Below, one piece after another: positions 18,080-27,010 of a stretch of 64,000 nt of DNA (its first letter is position 1; every line of letters starts with the position of its first letter). The stretch spans positions 496,001-560,000 of the forward strand of contig NZ_FPKV01000003.1 of the NCBI RefSeq assembly GCF_900114265.1, in the 5' to 3' direction. This DNA comes from Flaviramulus basaltis. GTDB lineage: Bacteria > Bacteroidota > Bacteroidia > Flavobacteriales > Flavobacteriaceae. Position numbers and translations under genes: made by a program. The notes under the pieces were generated by a model. The model saw nothing but the letters and a program-made list of their open reading frames with translations. It made no database searches and was not told the DNA's origin.

Positions 18080-18934
18080 TTATCTTGCGTTCAAACCAAA
18101 ATCCTGCTCTACAGATTTGTACCAGTCTTCGTCATTGGCAGCATTCCAATCTATCCACTTTTCATCACTCATAGAGGCTCGCCATGCCATGAAAGGTTCT
18201 GTATCTGGACCAACAGGATGTCTTAATTTCCAGTTGTTGTTTTTTGTTATTTCCAAAATTTTATCTGCCACAAGTGTTGAAGGTGTTGGCGTTTTTAGTG
18301 ATGCAGAAAAAAGCCCAGCAAAGCGTTTTGAGTGCGGATAAATTGAATCTTCACTTACAGCAATATTAGTTGCCATTTGAGTATTAATTATACCAGGTTC
18401 TACAATAGCAACCTTAATATTAAATGGTTTTACTTCCTGCGCCAATGCTTCACTTATAGCTTCGAGCGCATGCTTGCTTGCAGCATATCCACCCAATGGA
18501 CTGTTAGAAATATGACCAGAAATAGATGCTATATTGATAATATATCCTTTTTTGTTTTTTCGCATTTGTGGTAGCACCGCTTTGATACAGCGAAGTACTC
18601 CTAAATAATTGGTGTTTATAATGGCTTGAAAATCGGTTATTGGTATTTCTTCAATAGAGCCATGGCGTTCAATCCCAGCATTATTGACCAATACATCGAC
18701 AGAACTATGTTTTTGAATGATGGCAGATATACATTTTTTTACCGAAGCATCAGAATCAACGTCCATTTTAGAAATCGTGATGTCTAGAGATTCTTTCTTG
18801 ATTTTTTGTTTAAAATCCGAAGCTTTTTCAGGATTACGCATCGTGGCAAACACTTTGTAACCTGCACGACCAAATGATAATGCTGTTTCAAGACCAATGC
18901 CTTTGCTCGTTCCTGTAATAATTACTGTTTTCAT
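18080..18934 (-). CDS. Short-chain dehydrogenase/reductase
   Basis: 284-residue NAD(P)-dependent oxidoreductase. Cofactor motif TGTSKGIG at 8-14, NNAG at 84-87, catalytic Ser137, Tyr150 and Lys154 (GGYAASK): a complete classical SDR triad. The Arg in TMRNPEK near 32 suggests NADP(H) preference. Tail residues about 230-284 (HPVGPDTEPFMAWRASMSD) resemble the extension seen in SDRs that act on larger substrates. Last gene of a compact minus-strand unit with the MBOAT, SGNH-like, hydrolase, NTF2 and transporter genes (18955-24760). Substrate unknown. AACCAACC lies directly before its ATG. Confidence 0.88.
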   Translation of the reverse strand: MKTVIITGTSKGIGLETALSFGRAGYKVFATMRNPEKASDFKQKIKKESLDITISKMDVDSDASVKKCISAIIQKHSSVDVLVNNAGIERHGSIEEIPITDFQAIINTNYLGVLRCIKAVLPQMRKNKKGYIINIASISGHISNSPLGGYAASKHALEAISEALAQEVKPFNIKVAIVEPGIINTQMATNIAVSEDSIYPHSKRFAGLFSASLKTPTPSTLVADKILEITKNNNWKLRHPVGPDTEPFMAWRASMSDEKWIDWNAANDEDWYKSVEQDFGLNAR

Positions 18935-18954
18935 AATTGGTTGGTTTTAAATGG

Positions 18955-20370
18955 TTAAAATTGAAAATATATAAACTGCTCACCACTGCCTTGAGCAATA
19001 ACAATTAAGAAAAACATAATTGCCCAAACAACACCTAATAACCAAGGTTTGGTTTTGAGAGAGACCTCTTTTAATGACGTGTTTCTCATAATCCAATGAC
19101 TAATAAATAGAATAGTAATTAATACGAACACTTTAATAATATCAAAACTTTCTAAAACCTTTTCGCCTTCAGAGTTTACAAATAGCATGGAAGCTATCAT
19201 ATTTTTAGCTGTTGAAAATTCTCTGGCTCTAAAAAATACCCATGTAAAATTGACCAAAGTATAGGTTAGTAATGCTAATAAAATACCGTTTATAGCATTT
19301 AGTTTAATTTTTATTTTACTTTTTAAAAGGCGTTCTAAAACTAAATATATGCCATGAAGTGCTCCCCAAATTACAAATGTCCAAGCGGCTCCATGCCATA
19401 GGCCTCCTAACAACATTGTTAACATTAAAGCGACATACATTCTTGTAATACCATGACGATTACCACCTAAAGGGATATATAAATAATCTCTTAACCAAGT
19501 TGATAATGAAATATGCCAACGTTTCCATAAATCTGAGAAACCTATTGATGCATAAGGATACCTAAAGTTATCGGGCAGAATAATACCCAACATTAATGCA
19601 ATACCAATGGCGCAAGTTGAATACCCGGCAAAATCGAAGAAAATTTGACCAGAAAAAGCTAATGTTCCCGCCCAAGCATCTATACTATTTAGTATTCCTT
19701 TGGAACCAAATACAGTATCTGAAGTGTCTGACAAAAGAGTATCTGCTAATACAGTTTTTTCGAACAAACCAATTGTTAACAAAAACAAACCCCAAGCAAA
19801 TTGATTAAAAGTGACTCGTTTTTCTTCATAAAATTGCGTGATTAAATCTTGAGCTCTTACAATTGGTCCTGCAACTAATTGTGGAAAAAAAGTAACATAC
19901 AAAGCAAAATCTAAAAAGGTTTTAGCAGGTTTAATTTTTTTATAATACATGTCTATGGTATAAGACATGGTTTGAAAAGTATAAAACGAAATACCCATGG
20001 GTAATAGAATATCCATAGGTTTTGCCCTATAACCATAACCATAAGTGTTTATTACAGAGGTGAAGTTATCTAATAGAAAATCTCTGTATTTAAAAAAGGT
20101 TAGAAAGCCTAAATTAACAACCATACTTAACACCAACCACATAACTCTTTTGCGTTGGTTTTCTTCAATGGCTAATTTATTTCCAGCAGTCCAATCGACC
20201 ATTGTAGAAATCCAAAGTAAAATTACTAAAGGCGGATTCCACAAGCCATAGAATACATAACTTGCTAAAAGTAGCATCCTTTTTTTGTTTGTCCAATTAA
20301 ATATTTTTGAATAATAAAGAACCAAAACGATAACTAAAAATACTACGAAGCTTAAAGAATTGAATAACAT
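18955..20370 (-). CDS. MBOAT-family O-acyltransferase (AlgI-like)
   Basis: 471 residues, multi-pass membrane enzyme. LPMGISFYTFQTMSYTIDMY, FPQLVAGPIVRA and LWKRWHISLSTWLRDYLYIP are signature AlgI/DltB-type segments, and the catalytic His lies in GGLWHGAAWTFVIWGALHG near 340. Such enzymes move an acyl (usually acetyl) group across the inner membrane onto an exported polymer or onto a periplasmic partner. The gene directly upstream, 2 nt away, is an SGNH-like periplasmic protein, the usual pairing (AlgI with AlgJ/AlgX, DltB with DltD, PatA with PatB). The acceptor molecule is not evident. Confidence 0.93.
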   Translation of the reverse strand: MLFNSLSFVVFLVIVLVLYYSKIFNWTNKKRMLLLASYVFYGLWNPPLVILLWISTMVDWTAGNKLAIEENQRKRVMWLVLSMVVNLGFLTFFKYRDFLLDNFTSVINTYGYGYRAKPMDILLPMGISFYTFQTMSYTIDMYYKKIKPAKTFLDFALYVTFFPQLVAGPIVRAQDLITQFYEEKRVTFNQFAWGLFLLTIGLFEKTVLADTLLSDTSDTVFGSKGILNSIDAWAGTLAFSGQIFFDFAGYSTCAIGIALMLGIILPDNFRYPYASIGFSDLWKRWHISLSTWLRDYLYIPLGGNRHGITRMYVALMLTMLLGGLWHGAAWTFVIWGALHGIYLVLERLLKSKIKIKLNAINGILLALLTYTLVNFTWVFFRAREFSTAKNMIASMLFVNSEGEKVLESFDIIKVFVLITILFISHWIMRNTSLKEVSLKTKPWLLGVVWAIMFFLIVIAQGSGEQFIYFQF

Positions 20371-20372
20371 AA

Positions 20373-21410
20373 TTAGTCGGATTTAGAGTTAGTTAAAGCA
20401 CCATCTGCTTTCATGATTTTTAAAAGCTCTGTAGTGAAAAATCGTGCATCTTTTTCAGCTAGATGAGACCATTCAGGTAAATTTAAATTATGAAATTGTT
20501 CATAATCTTCATAATGGTATGCCTTGCCACCAGAATTTTCAATTAAAATATCCCAAAATTGATTTCTAGGAAACCCCAAACTTTCTATTTTACGGAAAAG
20601 ACCAGAAGACGGACAACGAAGAAATATGAGATTACCCCCTCTAGCTTGGAATTTTTTCGCTAATTCAACAGTAGCATTTATAGTCGCTTCTCTTTCTGGT
20701 GGAGGAAAATCACCACCTAAGATATATGCCCAAACTTTTTTAACAGAGTTGGAATAAGCCGTATCTGTAACCATTTTTTGTGGCATTTTCATATGCCTAT
20801 CCAAAGTTATACTCTCAAAATTATTAAATGGTGGATAAAAAGGTCCTGTTCTTTCTTTAAGATGAATTTGACTTAAAAGCATTTTTAAGTCTACATCGGT
20901 ATCCCAACTTTGGTCTCCATCTCTTATAAATGCTAAATTCTTTTGCAATGGAATAGATAATTTGTGATTTAATTTCTGTGCATAAGTTCTTTTATCATAA
21001 TAATCAACCAAAGACTGAGCTACTTTAATAAAATTAGCTTCAGGATAGGTTGTTGAGAAAAGTAATGGTGGTGTAACACCAACTAAAAGAGTTCCATTAA
21101 AATCTGTATTATCAACAATGTCTCTAAAAATAGGTAATGGAGAAGTGCCTTGTGCGGCAAGCATAACAGGATCGGTGTTAGTTTCATCTATCCAAATATC
21201 CAATTGAATATCATATAGAATTCTTGAAGACCCTATAAAAACAACAGTGTTATCATTATAATGTTCAAGTTTCGCTCTTTGGTTAGCCCAAAGGTTTTTG
21301 TTATCATCAATATTAGGTTGGCGACCTTGGGAGCGCCAATAAAGTTCCCATGCTGCAACTAAAATAACACCTAAAGTCGCTGCAATGATTAGCGATTGTT
21401 TTAATTTCAT
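20373..21410 (-). CDS. Membrane-anchored SGNH-like hydrolase/acyltransferase partner of the MBOAT
   Basis: 345 residues with an uncleaved N-terminal anchor (about 6-24) and a periplasmic domain. VVFIGSSRILY places a GSS block at residues 60-62 (block I Ser); AAQGTSPLP follows as a possible block II; PEWSHLAEKDARFF near 320 resembles the C-terminal His block, although Glu stands where Asp is usual. The layout matches DltD/AlgJ/PatB-type partners that complete O-acylation. Assignment relies on these motifs plus the 2-nt spacing to the MBOAT gene; overall similarity to named families is weak. An ACCAACCAAC leader precedes its ATG. Confidence 0.7.
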   Translation of the reverse strand: MKLKQSLIIAATLGVILVAAWELYWRSQGRQPNIDDNKNLWANQRAKLEHYNDNTVVFIGSSRILYDIQLDIWIDETNTDPVMLAAQGTSPLPIFRDIVDNTDFNGTLLVGVTPPLLFSTTYPEANFIKVAQSLVDYYDKRTYAQKLNHKLSIPLQKNLAFIRDGDQSWDTDVDLKMLLSQIHLKERTGPFYPPFNNFESITLDRHMKMPQKMVTDTAYSNSVKKVWAYILGGDFPPPEREATINATVELAKKFQARGGNLIFLRCPSSGLFRKIESLGFPRNQFWDILIENSGGKAYHYEDYEQFHNLNLPEWSHLAEKDARFFTTELLKIMKADGALTNSKSD

Positions 21411-21441
21411 GTTGGTTGGTTTTTGTTTAATTATTTTTCAT

Positions 21442-22494
21442 TTAAAAGGTTTCGTCATACACGTCTTTAATAAATTTAATTAAGCCAGTGAAATACGTTT
21501 TCTGATCATCATATTGCGATAAATGGCTGCCGTTTGGGCATAATAAAAATCGTCCATGTTGTACCTCTTCAGACATCCATTTCATGTATTTAGGATCCAT
21601 CGTGTCGTGTGTAGCACCAATTACTAATGTTGGAACTTTAATGTTTTTTAGTTCTTTTGAAACATCCCAATTCTTTAAACTGGCATTACCTGTCATTCCA
21701 AATTCACTATGCCCTTGCATAAAAACATAAATATTTGGATTAAGATGTTCTAATACTAGGTTTACAGATTTTGGCCATTTTTCAACAGGCATTCTTAAAA
21801 TATGCTCTGTATAATAATTGCCCATCAATAATTCGCTATATCTTGGGTTATCAAAATCATGATTTGCTTCCATATCTTGAATTTCCTTATATATTTCAGC
21901 ATTCATTTTTGGTCCTAAAACCTCTTGTGCGTATTTACCATATTCAGGAGCACTTGCCATCATATTTGAAATAATTAGTCCCTTTAAATTATCTTGATGT
22001 TTTAAGGCATATTCCATTGTTAGAATACCTCCCCAAGATTGTCCTAATAAGTAGAAATTGTCTTTGTTTAAATTAAGAGCTTTTCTTATTTGTTCAACTT
22101 CTTCAACAAAATGCTCTTTTGTCCATAGTGTTGAATCATTAGGTTTATCGCTATAATAAGAATCTAATTGATCGTAATATATATATTCAATTTCTTCATT
22201 AGGGAAATAGCCATCAAAGCAATCGAATTCATTATGCGTTCCACCTGGGCCACCATGAAGTAATAATACTTTCATTTTTGAGTTGTTGCCAACACGTTTT
22301 GTCCATACGTTGAAAGTCCCTTTTGGTGTAGTAATAGGAATCATTTTTACACCTCCTGTAAATTGATCGTCGCTGTTTGAATAATCAAAATAGGATGATT
22401 TGTAATCTGCTTTTGTGTTTTTTTCTGTTTTGTTATTCTTGCAAGAAAATAGCAAACAAGTAAATACTATTAATGTCAAAAAACGTGTTTTCAT
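21442..22494 (-). CDS. Lipoprotein alpha/beta hydrolase, prolyl iminopeptidase-like
   Basis: 350 residues. Signal peptide with lipobox LLFSC (Cys18). Alpha/beta-hydrolase fold of the S33 peptidase kind: oxyanion motif HGGPGG at 80-85, nucleophile Ser153 in GQSWGG, acid in GATHDTMDP near 300 and His in NGSHLSQYDD near 325. HGGPGGTHNEFDCFDG is characteristic of proline iminopeptidases, so it probably removes N-terminal proline (or cleaves an amide/ester) in the periplasm. Lies within the SDR-MBOAT unit, 31 nt from the SGNH gene and 20 nt from the NTF2 gene. Confidence 0.88.
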   Translation of the reverse strand: MKTRFLTLIVFTCLLFSCKNNKTEKNTKADYKSSYFDYSNSDDQFTGGVKMIPITTPKGTFNVWTKRVGNNSKMKVLLLHGGPGGTHNEFDCFDGYFPNEEIEYIYYDQLDSYYSDKPNDSTLWTKEHFVEEVEQIRKALNLNKDNFYLLGQSWGGILTMEYALKHQDNLKGLIISNMMASAPEYGKYAQEVLGPKMNAEIYKEIQDMEANHDFDNPRYSELLMGNYYTEHILRMPVEKWPKSVNLVLEHLNPNIYVFMQGHSEFGMTGNASLKNWDVSKELKNIKVPTLVIGATHDTMDPKYMKWMSEEVQHGRFLLCPNGSHLSQYDDQKTYFTGLIKFIKDVYDETF

Positions 22495-22514
22495 AATTTT
22501 AATTATTTTCTCAA

Positions 22515-23390
22515 TTATTTGTTTTCAGCATCAGCTAATTTTTTAGTATCAACATATTGCTGAAAAGCTATTATTTTACCATCCTTTAATGTCCATAAGT
22601 GAGCAACTTGAGCATTATAAGCATTATCATTTTTGTATTTTGCATCATAACGCAAGGTTGCAAGCACTTGGTCGTTACTCATTTCATGAAGTTCAATATC
22701 TTTTAATTTAAAATATTCATGGTCAGCTCCAATACGAGCAAAAACACCATTAATTACCGCATCTGGACCTATGTATGGGTTTCCATCTGCATAAGAATTT
22801 CCTTCGGCTTCATTCCAAACAATTTCTGAATCCATTGCCGCTAATACTGAAGGAATATCTCCAATGGCAAATGATTTGTATAAACTATCAATTGTATTAA
22901 TATTTTCAGGATATGAAACCAACCCTAATTGTGATAAAAACACCATATTGTCAAGGAAATCCTGTTCTTGCGAAATTTTCCCTTTTTTCATTTTTACAAG
23001 TGTTACACCATCAATATCAACCATTTTATCTGTTGCAGGAATTCCAAAAAAATCTCCAGTATGTTTGCCTTTAAAGTTCCAATGTTTTACAATTTTGTCT
23101 CCTTGTCCAAATACATCAATGATTGTAAAGGTGACATTAGAAAATCCTGTTAGGTAATTTTGATAAAATGCTTTAAAGTCCTCAATGCCTACAATATTTT
23201 CAGGGCTAGTAATTGCTGTAATATTTGTGTCGAAATAAGTGGTATTTATTTTGTCAATCTCACCCTTGTTAATAATGTCATCCCATACTTGGGTGTACAT
23301 TTTGATATCTTTTTCAATGTTATTTTTTTGTGCAAATGATGTTGAAGTACTTGTTAGGATGATAGCTAATAATAAGGTTATTTTTTTCAT
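22515..23390 (-). CDS. Exported protein with two NTF2/SnoaL-like domains
   Basis: 291 residues with a signal peptide (LLLAIILTSTSTSFA, then QKN). The first NTF2-like domain (about 25-155) has the SnoaL/ester-cyclase pattern DVFGQGDKIVKHWNFKGKHTGDFFGIPATDK. The second (about 165-285) carries SLYKSFAIGDIPSVLAAMDS, DAVINGVFARI and HLWTLKDGKIIAFQQYVDT. Cone-shaped NTF2 folds bind small hydrophobic molecules or act as isomerases/cyclases; no catalytic pair can be assigned with confidence. One of four exported NTF2-like proteins in this 10-kb stretch. Confidence 0.85.
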   Translation of the reverse strand: MKKITLLLAIILTSTSTSFAQKNNIEKDIKMYTQVWDDIINKGEIDKINTTYFDTNITAITSPENIVGIEDFKAFYQNYLTGFSNVTFTIIDVFGQGDKIVKHWNFKGKHTGDFFGIPATDKMVDIDGVTLVKMKKGKISQEQDFLDNMVFLSQLGLVSYPENINTIDSLYKSFAIGDIPSVLAAMDSEIVWNEAEGNSYADGNPYIGPDAVINGVFARIGADHEYFKLKDIELHEMSNDQVLATLRYDAKYKNDNAYNAQVAHLWTLKDGKIIAFQQYVDTKKLADAENK

Positions 23391-23410
23391 TTTAGGTTTG
23401 ATTTTAATTA

Positions 23411-24760
23411 TTATTGAATTGTAAATTCTTCAATAGATTTTCTATGCTTTTTAAAATCTATATATTTTATAAAAAATATAGTTATTAATGGTGAAATAGC
23501 TGTACAGAGTAAAACATATTCCCAAGACATAATTTCTTTAAGAGTACCAACCAGACCAGAGCCTGATGCACGACCCATATTTGAAAGTGCCATAAAAAGA
23601 GTAAATTGGGTTGCTGCAACTACTCGCCAACACAGTTTCATACAGGCTGCAAAAATTGCTATACAAAGTAATGTATAGAACAAATAGTAAAGCAGAATAA
23701 ACCCAAATATGAATTTGTCATTTTTCCAAAATTCAGGAAGTAGAGCAAGACTTGCAATTAATACAGTTGTTGCAATGAGGTAAATGATTATCATTTTTTT
23801 GTTTCCCAAAAAATCAACCAAAGCCCCACCAGCAAACATGCCAATAAAACCTCCAACCACAGTAGTAATTGAATATACTTGCGAATAAGATGTGTTGGTC
23901 CATCCTAGTTCTTGAATGGTAAAAATTGGTAAAAGCGTATCAACTAAACCATACATAAACCCACTAATTATTGAAGCAAGACCCATCATTATAGTAGATG
24001 GCAAAATGATTATTTTTAAGAGACTTTTAAAAATTTGTTTCCAGCTTTTTAGTTGCGCATTTTTGGATTGTTTTGAAGGTTTACCTATTGTCCATGGCAT
24101 AAGTTTTTCGCCAGAACGTTCTCTAAAAAGAATAGGAAAAAGTATAATAAAAGCAACAGCAATAGATAAAGATGAAACGGCTGTTGTAAAACCTAATAAA
24201 TTAATTAAAGACGTACCTATTACCAAAGATAAAGCAGTACCAATTGTTTTTGAACCCCACATTAAACCATTGGCTCTAGCTTGCTCTTTTAGTGGTACTA
24301 TATCTATTGCCATTCCATCTGTTGCAACGTCTTGAAATGCTCCAAAAAAACTAATGAAGAAACCAGCAATCATTAATCCGTTTAAATTATTTAAAGGATC
24401 GTGCACTAAGCCTATAGCCAAAAAGCTTACTATTAATCCTAATTGCCCAAAAATAACCCAAGGTCTTTTACGACCCATTGATAAAATGGTAAACCGATCC
24501 ATAAGTGGTGCAATGAGAATTTTAAAACTCCACGGAATCCCTATAACGGCAACGAAACTGGCTATTTCAATAGGCGTTTTATTATTCATGGCTAACCAAG
24601 CAGGAATAGCAAAATAAGTTATACCTTCAGGAATTCCTTGTGCTACATACAAGGCAGAAAACGTTATGTATCTTAATATAGGATTATCACTTAGAAACCA
24701 ATTAGATTTTTTAATTTCTGATACCTCACTTATTAATTCTGAAGTTTTTGTTTCATTCAT
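23411..24760 (-). CDS. MFS transporter of the PAT/AmpG type
   Basis: 449 residues, about twelve membrane helices. The opening SALYVAQGIPEGITYFAIPA and QDVATDGMAIDIV near 140-152 are typical of the AmpG (anhydromuropeptide permease) and acetyl-CoA transporter (PAT) families. It should carry a solute inward by proton symport; whether this copy takes muropeptides or another substrate is open, since no cell-wall recycling genes adjoin. First gene of the compact unit that ends with the SDR; the 263 nt before it hold no recognisable gene except the fragment noted in the findings. Confidence 0.87.
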   Translation of the reverse strand: MNETKTSELISEVSEIKKSNWFLSDNPILRYITFSALYVAQGIPEGITYFAIPAWLAMNNKTPIEIASFVAVIGIPWSFKILIAPLMDRFTILSMGRKRPWVIFGQLGLIVSFLAIGLVHDPLNNLNGLMIAGFFISFFGAFQDVATDGMAIDIVPLKEQARANGLMWGSKTIGTALSLVIGTSLINLLGFTTAVSSLSIAVAFIILFPILFRERSGEKLMPWTIGKPSKQSKNAQLKSWKQIFKSLLKIIILPSTIMMGLASIISGFMYGLVDTLLPIFTIQELGWTNTSYSQVYSITTVVGGFIGMFAGGALVDFLGNKKMIIIYLIATTVLIASLALLPEFWKNDKFIFGFILLYYLFYTLLCIAIFAACMKLCWRVVAATQFTLFMALSNMGRASGSGLVGTLKEIMSWEYVLLCTAISPLITIFFIKYIDFKKHRKSIEEFTIQ

Positions 24761-25023
24761 TTTTGTTATTCTTCATTTAAAAAAATCAAGTAATAGGTAA
24801 TACTGCAAACTATCTAGCAAATGCATCTCTGGTGTGCTTATTTAAAATATTATATGTAATTAAAAATGAGATACAGGATAATTTCTAATGATAATATCCA
24901 TTTGCCATTTTTTTATTTCCTTTCTAAAAACATCAGCTAAATAAGTAAAGATTTACATGATGCCTAAAGTGAGTTCGATAAATACCTTGCCAGTGGTAAT
25001 TATAGCCTCCATGAATTTAAATA

Positions 25024-25506
25024 TTATTCGTTGTTACTCCACATACCATAAAGTGAAATCCATTTACCTTCTGAGTTGCGCTTCAATATTTCAGTATATT
25101 TTCCTGTGTCTACAATTATTGAGTCATTTTCACTTTGAAATTTTAATTCAAAAGTTCCTATTTCATAACCTAAGTCACCATCACTTTCGGCATAAATAGT
25201 TTTTACTGAAGCTTCAATTAAACCACCATCGATTGCCCCTTGCCAGTATTCATTTATATTTTCTCGCCCTCTAATTATAGGTTTGTTTGGAGGTAAGAGT
25301 GATGCATTTTCATCATACAAATTTGCTGCTGCTTGTGCGTCTTTTGCTATGAGAGCACTAGCGAAATCTCGATTCATTTGGCCGAGTTCTTCTATTGTAG
25401 CAGAGACATTTACCTTTGCATCTGTTTTTTTAATACATTTTGTGAAAGTGAATATCAAAAACAAGCTTACTACAAACAGTTTAATTGTTTTAATCGCATT
25501 TTTCAT
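25024..25506 (-). CDS. Lipoprotein with one NTF2/DUF4440-like domain
   Basis: 160 residues. Signal peptide with lipobox FTKC, then an NTF2-like fold at about 35-155: LGQMNRDFASALIAKDAQAAANLYDENASLLPPNKP is the classic DUF4440 opening, followed by GRENINEYWQGAIDGGL and GKYTEILKRNSEGKWISLYGMW. Such domains bind small ligands or, in the ketosteroid-isomerase type, shuffle double bonds. It forms a two-gene unit with the EthD gene 45 nt upstream. The downstream 88 nt contain a short open fragment without a start. Confidence 0.85.
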   Translation of the reverse strand: MKNAIKTIKLFVVSLFLIFTFTKCIKKTDAKVNVSATIEELGQMNRDFASALIAKDAQAAANLYDENASLLPPNKPIIRGRENINEYWQGAIDGGLIEASVKTIYAESDGDLGYEIGTFELKFQSENDSIIVDTGKYTEILKRNSEGKWISLYGMWSNNE

Positions 25507-25551
25507 ATTTGTTGTAATTTATTAGTTTATTATTCCCTCAATTTTAAACTA

Positions 25552-25854
25552 TTACTCAACGACGCCTACCATTAATGTTGCACCGCCAGTTGCGAAGTTG
25601 GATAGATCTGCTGCAGTAGCTTGCCCTTCAGTAGAATTCATGCTTTTCTGCATTGCTTCTGGACTGGAGTACCAGAATTCTGCGATACGGTAATAGGCAG
25701 GTTTTTCACCATCCGGTCCACTAGTTAATTTAGTAAGTTCTAACTTTTCATGTCCTTTAAGTTTTGCTGCTATAGGCAAATGGTTATTAGTATAATAATT
25801 TTCAAAGGCTAAGACATCGATAGGGTGTCCATAAAGTACAGTTAGTTTAATCAT
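25552..25854 (-). CDS. EthD-family small protein
   Basis: 100 residues, cytoplasmic (no signal peptide). MIKLTVLYGHPIDVLAFENYY, HLPIAAKLKG and AEFWYSSPEAMQKSMNSTEG are the EthD dimeric alpha/beta-barrel pattern; GGATLMVGVVE closes it. EthD proteins accompany ether/aromatic degradation and polyketide tailoring, where the fold gives monooxygenase or cyclase partners, but single copies are hard to assign. Grouped with an exported NTF2 protein, which has the complementary pocket-type fold. Gene is bounded upstream by a hairpin at 25941-25976. Confidence 0.85.
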   Translation of the reverse strand: MIKLTVLYGHPIDVLAFENYYTNNHLPIAAKLKGHEKLELTKLTSGPDGEKPAYYRIAEFWYSSPEAMQKSMNSTEGQATAADLSNFATGGATLMVGVVE

Positions 25855-25940
25855 TATTTTTTGGTTTAAATTTTGTTGAATAGTTTATAATTTGAAGATA
25901 TTTTGGCATTTTTCATGCACTAATCTGACCTATTAATAAA

Positions 25941-25976
25941 CATATAGGCAGCTATTAAAGGTAAGCTACCTATATG
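25941..25976 (-). terminator. Hairpin after the double-NTF2 gene
   Basis: CATATAGG-c-AGCT (25941-25953) pairs with AGCT-a-CCTATATG (25964-25976): 12 bp with one mismatch and a 10-nt loop, 15 nt past the stop at 25992. The following U-run in minus-strand RNA is short (GUUUAUUAAU), so this may be an attenuating rather than a strong terminator. Confidence 0.5.
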
Positions 25977-25991
25977 CTGGGTATTTATCAT

Positions 25992-26933
25992 TTATTTAGC
26001 ACTTAATAATGTTTGGCTATAATAAATCATTTCAGAAACTATTTTTCCATCAGCATCAAAGCTATCACTGAAATGAAAAGGAACTGATATTTCTTTTTTA
26101 TCAGATTTACGAATTAAATGATAATTCCACCATGATAGTACTTCGCGTCCTTCACCCATTTCATATTCCAAATAATCAGGGTAACCAATCATTTCTATGC
26201 TTACTATTTCATAATCATCTAAAAACTTTTGCCACATAGGTTTTATTTCGGCTTTGGTATTCGATTTACCATATTCAGAATTAATGTCATAGAAAGTAGC
26301 ATCATCACTATAATAACTCATAGTTGTTTCCAGATCTGAATTTTCGTAAGCATAATTCAATTTTCGAACGGTATTAATGTTATCGTGATGATTGTAAATT
26401 TTACCATTAGTTCTCTTAACAAAGCTGCTACCTATTTCATCAAAAATACTTTCATTATTATAGCTTATTAAGGTTTGTATTTTGTTGTCTTTGTTTACAA
26501 CGTATAGCCTATGCATAGGCATATTAACTTTTACACCTGTTGTTTTATGCATCCCTTTTAAGTCTTCCCAGGTTTGAACCCAAACCACATCTTTGTCATT
26601 ATCTTTTTTATATTCGATAGCATCTGGATAAGCGCCTTTTGAGGGGGCAATAGAATAATAATCTAGGGCGTTAAACCATCCTGAAACACTTTTAACGAAT
26701 GATGTTTTGTCTCGACCTTCTTGTTTTACAGCTGTACCAACTCCATTATAGGATTTAAAATCATCAGCCAAATAACTGGCTACTTTAGTTGAATCGCCAC
26801 TTACGAAAGCTTTAGTCATATCTTCTACTACTGTAATTGCAGGGTGGTCAATATAAACTGTTCCATTTGTTTTTTTCTGTGCATATGTGATGAAAGTTAT
26901 CATCAACATAAAAAATAAGGTTACTTTTTTCAT
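25992..26933 (-). CDS. Exported protein with two NTF2-like domains
   Basis: 313 residues with a signal peptide (MKKVTLFFMLMITFITYAQ). The first NTF2-like domain, about 30-165, contains VVEDMTKAFVSGDSTKVASYLADDFKSY-like elements (only part quoted: FVSGDSTKVASYLADDFKSY) and GWFNALDYYSIAPSKGAYPD. The second, about 185-310, contains KLNYAYENSDLETTMSYYSD, PMWQKFLDDYE and ISVPFHFSDSFDADGKIVSE. Both halves look full length. The second double-domain protein of this region, so either a duplicated pocket or an internal heterodimer. A GC-rich hairpin lies in its 77-nt leader. Confidence 0.83.
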   Translation of the reverse strand: MKKVTLFFMLMITFITYAQKKTNGTVYIDHPAITVVEDMTKAFVSGDSTKVASYLADDFKSYNGVGTAVKQEGRDKTSFVKSVSGWFNALDYYSIAPSKGAYPDAIEYKKDNDKDVVWVQTWEDLKGMHKTTGVKVNMPMHRLYVVNKDNKIQTLISYNNESIFDEIGSSFVKRTNGKIYNHHDNINTVRKLNYAYENSDLETTMSYYSDDATFYDINSEYGKSNTKAEIKPMWQKFLDDYEIVSIEMIGYPDYLEYEMGEGREVLSWWNYHLIRKSDKKEISVPFHFSDSFDADGKIVSEMIYYSQTLLSAK

Positions 26934-27010
26934 TTTAAATTTGTCAGAGTTTATCGTGCTGACACCGCACTGTTTGGTTAATTAATTAATATTTATTTTG
27001 AACATTTGGT

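Noticed and set aside
22864-23157. 97-residue plus-strand open frame antisense to the NTF2 gene
   Set aside because: Cysteine- and serine-rich composition typical of antisense reading of AT-rich DNA; no start context or homology pattern.
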